From positions 20,954-84,953 of the forward strand of contig MU864016.1 of NCBI GenBank assembly GCA_033296885.1: a DNA stretch of 64,000 bases. Direction: 5' to 3'. Shown here piece by piece: positions 47,095-56,769 of this stretch. The notes under the pieces are model-generated. The model was not told the origin of the DNA and did not search any database. It saw only the letters and a list, made by a program, of their open reading frames with translations. This DNA comes from Triangularia verruculosa (Eukaryota > Ascomycota > Sordariomycetes > Sordariales > Podosporaceae). Numbering within the stretch: position 1 is the stretch's first letter; each line of letters opens with the position of its first letter. The position numbers and the translations under genes were made by a program.

Positions 47095-48042
47095 TTACAC
47101 AGCAACACTGCCCTTCATGACCACCACCGCCGTCCCTCCCAACTGGATTCCCTTGATCTGGCCCTCCTCGGTAACGCTCGTCTCTACAACAATCCCACTC
47201 CTTCTACCCATCTCAACACCCTGCGTAATCTCATACTTTGCTCCCTTCTTTTCCTTCCATGTCAGATACGCACCCAACGTGCACCCCGCGCTCCCGGTGG
47301 CTGGATCTTCAAAGCCCAGCTCGACCATTCTGGTTTGCACCTTCGTCTTCGACCCTTCTTCCGTGTAGACATAGTAGTACCTACCGACAAAGCTCTTTTC
47401 CCACTCTCCCTTGTCCAACAGGCTCGGAATCTTGTCAAACTGGAGGCGGGGAGAGTCTGTCACTTTGGCCAGAAGATCCAACGACGGGAGCTTTACCAGG
47501 ATGAAAGTCATTCCTTTGACAATGCTCACCACCGTTCCGGACAGCTCCGCTTGCCGGATCTGATCATGGGGAGACAGACCGGCGGTGATGGCATCCGATG
47601 CCTCGGACTTGTCGAGGAGGCTTGAGAGGGTCGATGAGTGGACGTGGACTGCGTGCGGAATCTCGGCCTTGACGTCCTGGGCTCCTACGGCGCTGATGGG
47701 GATAGGTCCTGCCTTTGTCAACAAGGTGTCGACATGACTCCATCCCAAGTGATGAACCACTAGGTAGGCAGTGCCTATCGTTGGATGTCCCGCGAACGGG
47801 AGCTCTTCTTCGCTTGTGAAGATGTTGACCTCAAGTGTGGTGGAGTCCGGTCTGACGTTGGACTCGGCATGCAAGAAGACCGTTTCCGAGAGATTGAACT
47901 CGCGCGCTATGCGCTGCTTGATCTCCTGGGTCGCCAATGAACGTTGAGAAGGGGGGACGAAAACAACCGCGAGGGGGTTTCCTTCATAGCGGGTTGACGT
48001 AAAGACGTCAACTGTGATGAAGTGCAAGTTGAAAGATGCCAT
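47095..48042 (-). CDS. PhzF-family epimerase/isomerase-like protein, 315 aa
   Basis: Single exon. The N-terminal half has FITVDVFTSTRYEGNPLAVV (residues about 8-27), the usual PhzF opening. The active-site glutamate is in LSETVF (Glu53), and substrate-binding elements are FAGHPTIGTAY (about 80-90) and FEDPATGSAGCTLGAYL (about 253-269). The fold is a pair of diaminopimelate-epimerase-like domains. PhzF of bacteria isomerises a phenazine precursor; fungal relatives are common and mostly of unknown substrate, and there are no phenazine genes here. The ATG at 48042 gives the family's normal N-terminus; a further ATG at 48162 would add 40 non-conserved residues. The 5' flank has a TATATA-like element near 48120. 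Confidence 0.88.
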   Translation of the reverse strand: MASFNLHFITVDVFTSTRYEGNPLAVVFVPPSQRSLATQEIKQRIAREFNLSETVFLHAESNVRPDSTTLEVNIFTSEEELPFAGHPTIGTAYLVVHHLGWSHVDTLLTKAGPIPISAVGAQDVKAEIPHAVHVHSSTLSSLLDKSEASDAITAGLSPHDQIRQAELSGTVVSIVKGMTFILVKLPSLDLLAKVTDSPRLQFDKIPSLLDKGEWEKSFVGRYYYVYTEEGSKTKVQTRMVELGFEDPATGSAGCTLGAYLTWKEKKGAKYEITQGVEMGRRSGIVVETSVTEEGQIKGIQLGGTAVVVMKGSVAV

Positions 48043-48655
48043 TTTGACCTTTGGTTTGACGAGAATTAGTGGCGGAGACGGTTTGTGAGCTGAGCTCTCT
48101 TCTGAACGTCCGAGATCTCGTATCGTATATATGCCAGTTCTGGTCTGATCAAGTTGAGTCACCGAAGCGGGGAAGTGGGGTGAGTAACCATGAAGGTGGT
48201 TGATTCGTAAGTTCTTAGGTCCCCCTATATATCGAGTGGAAAAACGAAATCCCTAGTGACCATTCCAATGCCCACCGTATATCTCATATCCATCCTCAAC
48301 GACCACACATCTGACAACCTAGGTAACTCGAATCGACTAGATCTGCTCGCCTTGGTCGCTGACATGCCATTGAAACGACTGGCTTGTGTTCAATGCTATT
48401 GTTGTAGACAAAGCAGCGAAACAGCTTGTTTCATCACTTCAGCTGACAAAGAGTTGACAGAACCAAGGCATTGTGAGAGGATCTTGACAAAGGGGGCCAG
48501 AGTGATATATATACGCTGGAGAGCACATGCTCTCTGCCAGGCGTTCGGTATTCTTTCCAGCAATTCAGAAAACCCATATCAGCTACTATCAGCGCACCTA
48601 AACAACAAAAAACAGCACCGTGCATATTTAGAAGGCAGGCCTTCGTCCACACAAA
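48043..48655. promoter_or_regulatory. Divergent promoter region, PhzF-like / J-like genes
   Basis: About 610 bp between two divergent genes. A clear TATATATA lies at 48506-48513, about 145 bp before the J-like ATG. TATATA-type runs near 48120 and 48224 sit in the right place for the PhzF gene. Confidence 0.5.
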
Positions 48656-49951
48656 ATGTTCATCAACCCAGGCGCCATGTACGCCGTCCTCGTGGCGGTT
48701 TTGCCCCTCGCAGACTTCGCCGCTGCCTCAATCACCCCGTCGACTCCCTATTCGATTCTTGGCGTGACCCCCTTTTCTTCGCCGAGCCAAGTTGACGACG
48801 CTTATCATGATCTTCAACAGACCTTGCAGAGACAAAATAAACAGGGGTTGTGGTCTGGAAAGGGCGACCAGGAGTTGCCTTTCAAACAAGAAGCCGAGCT
48901 TCATGACGCTTACCTCACCCTTAGTGATCCTCTAGAGAGGTGTTACTGGCATCGCGACACCGGCGTTCGGGATTGGTACGGGGTGCCGGCTCTCTGCTGG
49001 GACGAGATCGTAAGAGACAAGCTTCAGATGTTGAGAGATGCTGTCGCGCAAGGAGACTTCTCTAAGCTAACCTGGCTGCCTCGTCCTTCAAGGCACTCCC
49101 CTTTTCCGGTAGATCAAAAACTTCAGCAGTCGGAGCAAGCCACAGAGACCTCTATCGAGCAGGAGGTGCCTGTAATTGCATCCAAGACGTCTGAACCGAA
49201 AACAAGCCGGGCCAGCTCCAACACGGAGGCAGCTACCAAGGTCACACTCGAATCCACCAGCATCAAGGCCAATGGCAATCCCAACGCCAAAGTAGACTGG
49301 TTTTCTGGTTTACTCATTATCTTTTCTCACAACATCTTCCATGATCTCGACACGGTCATTCCCAAAGTATCGAGATCTGCTGGGTCAGCTATTGGCACTC
49401 TCTTCTACCCGGTCGCTGTTGCCGTTCCCGAGCTCAGGTCATGGCTTGGAACCAACGTTGCGGTTTTGCATTCCAAGATCTCTGTAATAACTCAGTCAGT
49501 CCTTGCCAGTTTTCCCATTCTGGTGTCTTACCCCCAGGCGGTGCTGGTCCAAGCTGAGTCATGGCTGGTCATCATCTGGGCTTGGATCTCCGTCGCCATC
49601 ACGGCGGTCTGGTCTTATCTCACCACTTCTTTCAAGCTTGTCCGGGAATATCTCATGCCGCTGGCACCATATCCTTCGTCGGATACTATTCCTACGGCAA
49701 ACGGTCCTCGAACGACCATCATGCGCCCAGCTGGCTTCAACGCCGACATCTTCGAGGAGGATACGGTTCTGACCAAACTCACATCCCTCCGTCCCAGTTA
49801 TTATACTACTGCTACTACCAACCCACTGCGATATCAGTCTCAGTCCAGGTCTTATAAAACAGGGGTGGTGACGGAGCCGGTTCTGTTGACCCAACCGACG
49901 TTTACCGAGTTTCCGGTGAGTACCGTTACAACTTACAATTCTCGAAGCTGA
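48656..49951 (+). CDS. Secretory-pathway J-like protein without HPD motif, 431 aa
   Basis: Single exon. The N-terminus has a hydrophobic signal-type stretch (AMYAVLVAVLPLADFAAA, residues about 7-24). It is followed by a J-domain-like pattern: TPYSILGVTPFSSPSQVDDA at about 30-49, and AELHDAYLTLSDPLERCYWHRDTG at about 80-103. The HPD tripeptide that stimulates Hsp70 ATPase is missing, so it should be a J-like rather than a true J-protein. A second block, DWFSGLLIIFSHNIFHDLDT (about 219-238), and a probable membrane helix at about 301-323 (SWLVIIWAWISVAITAVWSY) follow. The C-terminus is Ser/Thr/Tyr-rich. Residue 8 is an alternative start (ATG at 48677). It may sit in the ER membrane; that is inference from the sequence. 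Confidence 0.65.
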   Translation: MFINPGAMYAVLVAVLPLADFAAASITPSTPYSILGVTPFSSPSQVDDAYHDLQQTLQRQNKQGLWSGKGDQELPFKQEAELHDAYLTLSDPLERCYWHRDTGVRDWYGVPALCWDEIVRDKLQMLRDAVAQGDFSKLTWLPRPSRHSPFPVDQKLQQSEQATETSIEQEVPVIASKTSEPKTSRASSNTEAATKVTLESTSIKANGNPNAKVDWFSGLLIIFSHNIFHDLDTVIPKVSRSAGSAIGTLFYPVAVAVPELRSWLGTNVAVLHSKISVITQSVLASFPILVSYPQAVLVQAESWLVIIWAWISVAITAVWSYLTTSFKLVREYLMPLAPYPSSDTIPTANGPRTTIMRPAGFNADIFEEDTVLTKLTSLRPSYYTTATTNPLRYQSQSRSYKTGVVTEPVLLTQPTFTEFPVSTVTTYNSRS

Positions 49952-50105
49952 GTCGAAGAATGACTAGGTAATCACATACTCATCCAGATAGGTACGCGAA
50001 ACAAGCTACCTTACTTCTCTTTTTGGAATCATTTTTAAGCAAAATAGACATCTTTTAAAAACTCATTGATGATGCCCACCAACAGTGTACGTGGAGAAAG
50101 ATTGA

Positions 50106-51618
50106 TCAAACATAGATATAGCACATCTCCCCACCGTATCCACCCAACTGATCGTTCATCTCCTCCAGCCTCAACGGCCCTGCTGTCCAACCTAGGTCAA
50201 TGATCGAGTCGAGCACATTACTCGGTTTTGTCGTTTGTCTCCTCCCGTGATTGTGCCCGCCAGGCATCGTCTGCCCGGGGACGGCGTTGATCCTGTTCTC
50301 CGGGTCTTGCATCTGCCATATCCACCAGACGCGGTCCAGCATACCGTGGTGGAAGTAGAAGAGCGGATCGCCGGGGGAGCAGTAAAAGTCCTGTGCAGTA
50401 GTCCTTGTCAGCATTGGAAGAGAACAGGGGGGAAAGGGGTGATATGGGAGAACATACGCCGCCAGGGTCGCCGCCGATCAAGTAATGCCCTGCGTTGTGG
50501 ACTCCCCACGGGTTGGGGTCGTTCTTGAGTTGGGGCTGGCCCAGGTAGCGGTTGTAGAAACTGTCGACGTCCTTGTGCTGGGTGATCAAGTGGTGCGTGT
50601 AGTTTGCTCGGGCTCCGGCTACACTGAAGCGGTTGACATCGCGCCGGAGGCACCTAGGGTTCGAGCCGAGACCATCGCGCTGGGGGTTGACGGGGATGTT
50701 TCTCACAACAGAGCCCTTGGGTCCAAGTGAGACGACCATGCTTTATTTGGAGAAGGTCCCTTGTCAGTCAAAGACGTCAGAAGATATGGGGATGAGAGAA
50801 GACTTACTCCTTGAAGGGACCGGTAGTAACACAGCCACCTCCTTGGTCAGGAGGGATACGGTCATATGGACGAGGAAATGGCTGAGGGATGCCGTTGTAG
50901 GGTGCCAGCTCGCCATTACCTGACATGCTGGCCGGAGATCCATCAAAGAGGAGGGAGCTCAGGGGGTCGGCGACGTAACGTTCGTAGTTCATGTACTGCC
51001 CTTTCCTGTTAGAGGGTGGTGAGACGGTCATATTCTCACAGCAAGACGTACCGGCTGGTATCCCGTGTAGCCACACTCCTCTCTCAAAGCCTTCTCATAC
51101 TCATAGATGAAATACCGATGCGCAGCAAAGAGGTTCGCCGGGCCGTGGAGTTCACCAGCTTGGGTCATGTGCGTGGCGACAAAGTCATCGAAGCGGCTGA
51201 GTGAGCCAGGAACCTTGTCTCTGGGTGCCCGAGGAGGCTTCTTCTGGAGGCAGAGAACCGCTTGCACGTATTCCTGACGGGCCTCGACAGTCATATCACT
51301 CCTTTGAGTAGCTATCAGCATCATTTTGGCCCTTGGCGAGGGGATCAAGAGACATACCACTCCTGTCTGATGGCGGCATTCTCAAGCGTGCAGTTCTTGG
51401 CTTTGCCTGCCTTGTGCTGCTTGTCCAGCCAGGCTTGGACCCTGGGCATGGCCTCATCTTGAAGCTTGTCAACTACATCGAGAGGGATGGCGGGATTTCG
51501 CTTTCTGGTGTTTGTTAGCCCCGTTATGAAGCATAAGAGACAGTACTCACGTCCTGTATTCCCACCCCCACGCCCCCGCGAGCAATGCCAGCTGCAAGAC
51601 ACCCTGGATGCCTCTCAT
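50106..51618 (-). CDS. Tyrosinase (type-3 copper enzyme), 406 aa, probably secreted
   Basis: Six exons: 51618-51551, 51504-51358, 51301-51052, 50995-50808, 50740-50458 and 50390-50106. All phases close. The enzyme oxidises phenols to o-quinones with a binuclear copper site; fungal members feed melanin or natural-product pathways. The signal peptide is residues 1-18 or so (VLQLALLAGAWG). CuA ligands are His116, His124 and His133 (THMTQAGELHG, then AHRYFIYEYE). CuB ligands are His299, His303 and His326 (VHNAGHYLIGGDPGG, then FYCSPGDPLFYFHHGMLDRV). YTGYQPYMNYERYVADP matches the family after the third splice, which fixed the acceptor GGGCAG before 50995 over an earlier AACAG. The short C-terminus means no long propeptide of the type seen in intracellular tyrosinases. 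Confidence 0.9.
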
Positions 51619-52668
51619 ATTGACGTCTCTCTGCTCTTAAACTCCAACAGATTCGAATATATGGTTTTTAGTCCTGCAAAACAGCAACGAGAGAGATATA
51701 ACACAGCAGGCCGAAGTAACAACATCTTCTATTCATAGGTAAGGTATATAACTTGTTCCCTGAGGCTCCCGTCATCAACCACTTCCCGAATCCTACCTCC
51801 GATCCACCTCCCGCCCTTCCGACCTAATCTCGACTGTGCCGAGTCAACATGCCGGCGTCGTCATGTCCAATATTGCTCCGACCCTATGACTTGAGCGCCT
51901 AGCCCTTGGATACCCAACCCAGAAGATGGGTTAACAGGCCCATCTATCTGCCCCCAATGACAGGCGCCAGCTGACACGATCGTTTATTTCTGACCCGGAT
52001 CGAGTGCGAGGGCCGCGCAAGTTATATGATCTTGGAGGTGCCGATAGACTAAAGCTCCCTGCAGGATCGTAATACATGAACAAAGGCGAAGCCACCTCAA
52101 CGCAGAAGGCGTGTATCGATAACTTTGGAGAAAAGATGCCTGGTAATGATTGGATCACAAGAGAAGGGGTTGTTTGGATGTAGATCCCCCTCTGGGTAAA
52201 TGCCTGGTTGAGGGGAGAGGCCGATCTGAAGCTGGAAACGGTGGAGGTGAAACTGGGCTTGATTGAGCCCAGCCGGGTGCTTGTCAAGGGGCTAAAATAG
52301 ATAAGAGTTGAGATCTATGCAAGGCCCATGACGAAGAGGCACACCCACACCCTCCCCGCATTTTGTAGTATCAGATCGCGGTAGATACCCTCTCTTGCTC
52401 GGTTCCCGGCAATTGGCAATGGGAGGCTTGCATGCCCCGTCTCGGACCTTTCGGATGGCGGAGGTACTTACCTACCTCTCCGGGCTGCTTTGAGTGTTGA
52501 GTTCATGGTTGACACGGAAGGAAGAGCATCGCAGGTTGGCTGTCCGCCACAACTCATACAACCCTAACCCTACTGTGACATAGCGTAACGAAACATGACT
52601 CGTGTCACCCGTGACGAGAGAAAAAAAAGCACCTGTGCCCCTCCCTGAGGAGGCAAAAGATTGAGTTT
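51619..52668. other. Intergenic, no gene seen
   Basis: About 1.05 kb between the tyrosinase promoter and the tRNA-Tyr gene. It contains an AT-rich patch at 51650-51750, an A run at 52620-52628 and no supported gene. Confidence 0.45.
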
Positions 52669-52755
52669 CCCCTCGACCGGAATCGAGCCGGTGACCTTTC
52701 GGTATCAATAAATTCCTTTACAGCCGAACGTGATAGCCAACTACACCACAAGGGG
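52669..52755 (-). tRNA. tRNA-Tyr (GTA) with a 14-nt intron
   Basis: On the minus strand the acceptor arm CCCCTTG pairs with CGAGGGG (one wobble). The D stem is GTG/CAC, the anticodon stem TTCGG pairs with CCGAA, and the T stem ACCGG pairs with CCGGT. The anticodon GTA is at 52721-52719, so Tyr. A 14-nt intron (52717-52704) lies after position 37, the standard place; tRNA-Tyr genes carry introns almost universally in fungi. The T loop is CTCGATT, with C instead of T at position 54, a slightly unusual B box. The mature length is 73 nt. Confidence 0.88.
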
Positions 52756-53813
52756 TTTCTGAACTGTTGATTGCTGAACAAAGCAAAAGCTTATGATTGT
52801 TTCCCTACAGTTTTTTCCACAACTCTTCACCACACTCCCTCAGCTGGGCTGCTCACTTGTGTCACTGAAGCAGAAGTTGATCCAACACCCACTAATTACC
52901 CCATGATGACGTCTAAAGCTCCCTTATATTCAGCATGAAAATGTGCTCATAGACAGCAGCAGGGTCATTCGATGAAAACTGCAATGTTTCAAACCACGCG
53001 GTGCTCGGAGCCGCTGTTTCAACACTCAGGACTCTTCAGTGAATTACCTAGAATAGGGGCAACGTCAAGAGAGACAGACAGCTGCATGCCATCTGGCTCA
53101 TCTGGTGTCAGTCTGCGTCGGTCCGTCGGAGCCCAGGAGCCACGCTCGGGCCTTTTGTGTCTGGTGCTGGTGCTTGGTCCAGAACTTTTTTGGTGATAAG
53201 CTCTTGCTGGGCGTGTCCACTGGGTACGTACCGATTGGGATGGTCGTAATCTCGACTAACGTTTTCTTGTCTCTTGTTTGCTCAACATCTCCTAATTATT
53301 CCCACGGCGAAACAGACAAGACGCAAGAAGAGAACATCATCAGATTGTCTCTCTCTCCTGGGGTCCATCGCTACCCAACGCGAACCAACTGACGGACCAG
53401 CACCACTGACACTGTACCTTAACGACAACTGCAGACGGGAGTCCCACACCAGGGTCGCCCCCCGTGTCCAATCCGCTCCGATTCGATTCCCCAGTTTTCA
53501 CCTCCTGACGCGTTAACATCCACATCCACATCCTCAACCTCGACCGCCTCATCAAAGAAAAGGGAAACCGTTCTTTCCCTGCCGCTCGCTCTTCTGCTAC
53601 GACGAAACCGAATCTGCTTTGCTTTGCTTTTCTCCAGAAGATCCTTTCTAATTAACTGTCGGTCTGAGCCTGCGACAGCCAGCGTCAGCACACCTTCGGA
53701 CGGCGCATAATCGATTCGATTCCATTCGCACTCTGCATCCCCTTGCCTCGGCCATTTAAACTAGACACGACCCTTCCGTCGCTGGCTGGCTTCCCGCCCC
53801 GGAATCCGTCACG
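52756..53813. other. Intergenic / promoter, no gene seen
   Basis: 5' flank of tRNA-Tyr and promoter of the mannosyltransferase gene. A long leader with several short ATG frames is possible from about 53270 onward. No conserved protein is encoded. Confidence 0.45.
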
Positions 53814-55570
53814 ATGGATCTCCTCCGACGAGCTGGCAAGTTCGTCCCTGCCGGAGCTCGTCTGGCACTCCCCGTCACAGATGAGAAGGACAAGAGCAAA
53901 CGAAAAACATGGGCTACCCGCCTGGCCTACCTCAAGAGGCCAATGCGATTACGGGGCAACTCGAGCGTATCGGTGCCCCTCGGCGTTGTCGTCCTTTTCC
54001 CCGTCATCGTCGTCATCCTCATCCTCGTGCTCTTCGTCAGACACCCCAGCAATCCCGGGAGAATATTAATACCTGCTGGCGCCCCACCAGCAATAAGGTG
54101 CGTCTCTTGTCCCCCATCGCCGGTTTCCTTCCTTCGTAATCTGTCCTGACCATCCTGTCCCCGCAGAAAAATCAGCGAGAAGCACGACAAAGTATTCGTT
54201 ACCGGATGTCTCGAGCCAGATACCAGCAAGCCCCGCGCCAATGCCGCATTTGTCGTTCTCGCGAGAAACAAAGAGTTGGACGGTGTTATTCAGTCCATGA
54301 AGTCGATCGAGCGCCACTTCAACCGGTGGTACAACTACCCCTATGTCTTCCTCAACGATGGCGACTTCGACCAGACCTTCATGGATACGGTCAAGAACTA
54401 CACCAAGGCCAGTGTCGAGTTTGGCAAGGTTGGCCCGGATATGTGGGGATACCCTGACTGGGTTGATCAAAAGGTCGCCAAGGAGGGCATCAACAAGCAG
54501 GGAGACAACGCCATCATGTACGGTGGCATGGAGAGCTATCACTTCATGTGCCGCTTCTACTCTGGGTAGGTCACCCGACCACTTCATTCCTCGAGTTACA
54601 CAGATACTGACCATTCATACACAGATTCTTTTACAAGCACGAGCTTCTCGCCAAGTACGAGTGGTACTGGCGCTTGGAGCCAGAGATCAGCTACTTCTGC
54701 GATATCACTTAGTATGCGCACACCAATGGAAGCCATGTGTCCCAAAGTTTCATGTCGCTAACAATATCCCAGTGACCCGTTCCTTGCTATGATCGAGCAC
54801 AACAAGACTTATGGCTTTACCATCGCCGTCAAAGAACTTCGCGAGACGGTCCCCAACATCTTCCGCTACGCCTCCGCCTACAAGCGTCTCAACAACATCA
54901 CTTCCCAGGGTCTTTGGGAAATGTTCGTCGAACCCAAGCCAGACAAGAAGCCCGAACCCTTTACTCCTCACATGCCCGACGAGATCCTGCGGAGCAAGCA
55001 GCCCGAGATTCACCCCGAGGATATGGATGGCGAAAGTTACAACATGTGTCATTTCTGGTCCAACTTCGAAATCGCCCGTCTCGACTTCTTCCGGAGCAAG
55101 GAATATGAGGATTTCTTCCAGATGATGGACCGCAGTGGTGGTTTTTGGATGGAGCGTGTATGTTCTCATCTTCTTGAGCGTCGTTTTTGCTTTCCCTCCA
55201 TGACTGGTACTGACAATGATCATCGTAGTGGGGTGACGCACCCATTCACTCGCTCGCTGCCGGCGCTCTTCTCGCCCCTCGCGATGTCCACTACTTCCGT
55301 GACTTTGGCTACCGCCACACCACCATTCAGCACTGCCCTGCCAACGCTCCCGCGCGCCAGCTGCCCCGTCAGCCCTGGCTGGAGGAGACCACCATCGATG
55401 AGCGCAAGCGTGCAGAGGAGGACAAGTACTGGGAGGACTGGGACACTCCCAAGGAGAACGGTGTTGGCTGCCGCTGCCGCTGCGACACCGACATTGTGGA
55501 TGTGGAGGGCAAGGAGGGCAGCTGCTTGGCCGAGTGGGTCGATGTTGTCGGTGGATGGGCCAGCCCTTGA
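53814..55570 (+). CDS. GT15 alpha-1,2-mannosyltransferase (Kre2/Ktr type), 498 aa
   Basis: Five exons: 53814-54097, 54167-54565, 54625-54711, 54773-55157 and 55229-55570. The introns are 59-71 nt and all phases close. This type II Golgi enzyme transfers mannose from GDP-mannose to O- and N-linked glycans of secreted and wall proteins. A basic N-terminal tail precedes one membrane anchor (residues about 52-76, VPLGVVVLFPVIVVILILVL). The catalytic domain has FVVLARNKELDGVIQSM, NYPYVFLNDGDFD, YRLEP-type WYWRLEPEISYFCDI, and SYNMCHFWSNFEIARLDFF with the expected catalytic glutamate at about 356. HYFRDFGYRHTTIQHCP is near the C-terminus. The extra C-terminal RCRCDTDIVD tail is common in filamentous fungi. 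The paralogue (Ktr1/Ktr4 etc.) cannot be told. Confidence 0.92.
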
Positions 55571-56769
55571 TTGGTCTCATGACGGAAGAGTTAATGAAGC
55601 TGCCGCTTCGCTACCCATGGGAGGGAATCGCAGCTAACGAGCAGTGTACGACATTTATACCGTATAATGATACCAAACGGTCTTGTTGGTACTGCCTTTC
55701 TGAAAATATGGATGGACATGGCATTGGGGGTTTAGCCATGACGGTAAAAAAAGACGGGGAAACGGTAGCTCACTACCTAGGAACTATCCCTTTCTTTCTG
55801 GGTTTTCTTGTTTACACACACACACACACACAAACACACATTGTTGTCACATAGCAAAAATCACCACAACTTATTGGAACCGGAAATCTGCATTGGGGAC
55901 GGGGCGGGCGCGCTATTATAAAGTCATGTTTTACCCTATTGTCTATTTTATCCTGGTTACTGTTTTTGACTGCTTCTTCTTGTTTCCGGTAAAGCCTGTG
56001 CAGCCGGTGATGGGTGTACGTGTTAGGATGATAGTGATGAGCGAAAATGGTTGAAATCTTGGACAAATGAATAGATAAAGTTCTCCTTGATCACGTCTTG
56101 CACTGCCTTCTCAGGATCTGATCAGTTGAAGGGTGCCAGGATAGATCGGAGGGAGCATCGGCCGGCATGCAAATATCAAGTTAATTCACTCCCGCAAGGT
56201 GACTGGGGCACCACAGGGCATCATGTCTGAATGAAGGCTTCTTCAATTCTTCCTCCAAGGAATTGCTCCACCTCCTAAAACTACCTGATTCAGTGCCAGA
56301 CTACTTAATGGGAGGTAAGACATTACGATACATATGATACTAGGAGATAACCCCCCAGTGAAGCCCAAACCCGGTTTTGCTCTCCTTGAGCAGGCACCGT
56401 CGAAGAATCCCCAAGAACACTCCGTGTCGCCTTCGGTTGGCTTCGCCCTCCTTTTCCCCCCCCCCCTCTATAGCCCCCGACGTACCCTTGCTCTGGTCTA
56501 TCCTCTATACCGTTTCTCCCAGATAACAACAAAAGAGAAAAAGGAAATGCCCGTAATGACCACCGTATAAGAAAAAGAACGCCCACGCCCACGCGCCATG
56601 CTGTGATTTGGTATCATTTCCCCATTCAAGCGTTTTGCAGTGAGACATGACAGATGGAAGGAAAAACGCCACCGAATCAGAACGGAAAAAAAAAAAAAGC
56701 AAATGCGAAAAACAGCAAAAACTCCAGCAACCGGATATGGGTCTGCTTCCCTGGCTGAACGGCTGTCGC
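55571..56769. other. Convergent intergenic region with an AC microsatellite
   Basis: 3' flanks of the mannosyltransferase and dihydroxy-acid dehydratase genes. It holds an (AC)n repeat at 55814-55840, a C run at 56457-56466 and an A run at 56686-56698. No gene was recognised. Confidence 0.5.
55814..55840. repeat. (AC)n microsatellite, interrupted once
   Basis: About nine AC units, one AA interruption, then four more. It lies in the 3' flank of the mannosyltransferase gene. Confidence 0.85.

Noticed and set aside
52669..52755. Possible tRNA pseudogene because of the C at T-loop position 54
   Set aside because: All stems pair, the anticodon and intron position are correct, so a functional tRNA-Tyr is more likely.
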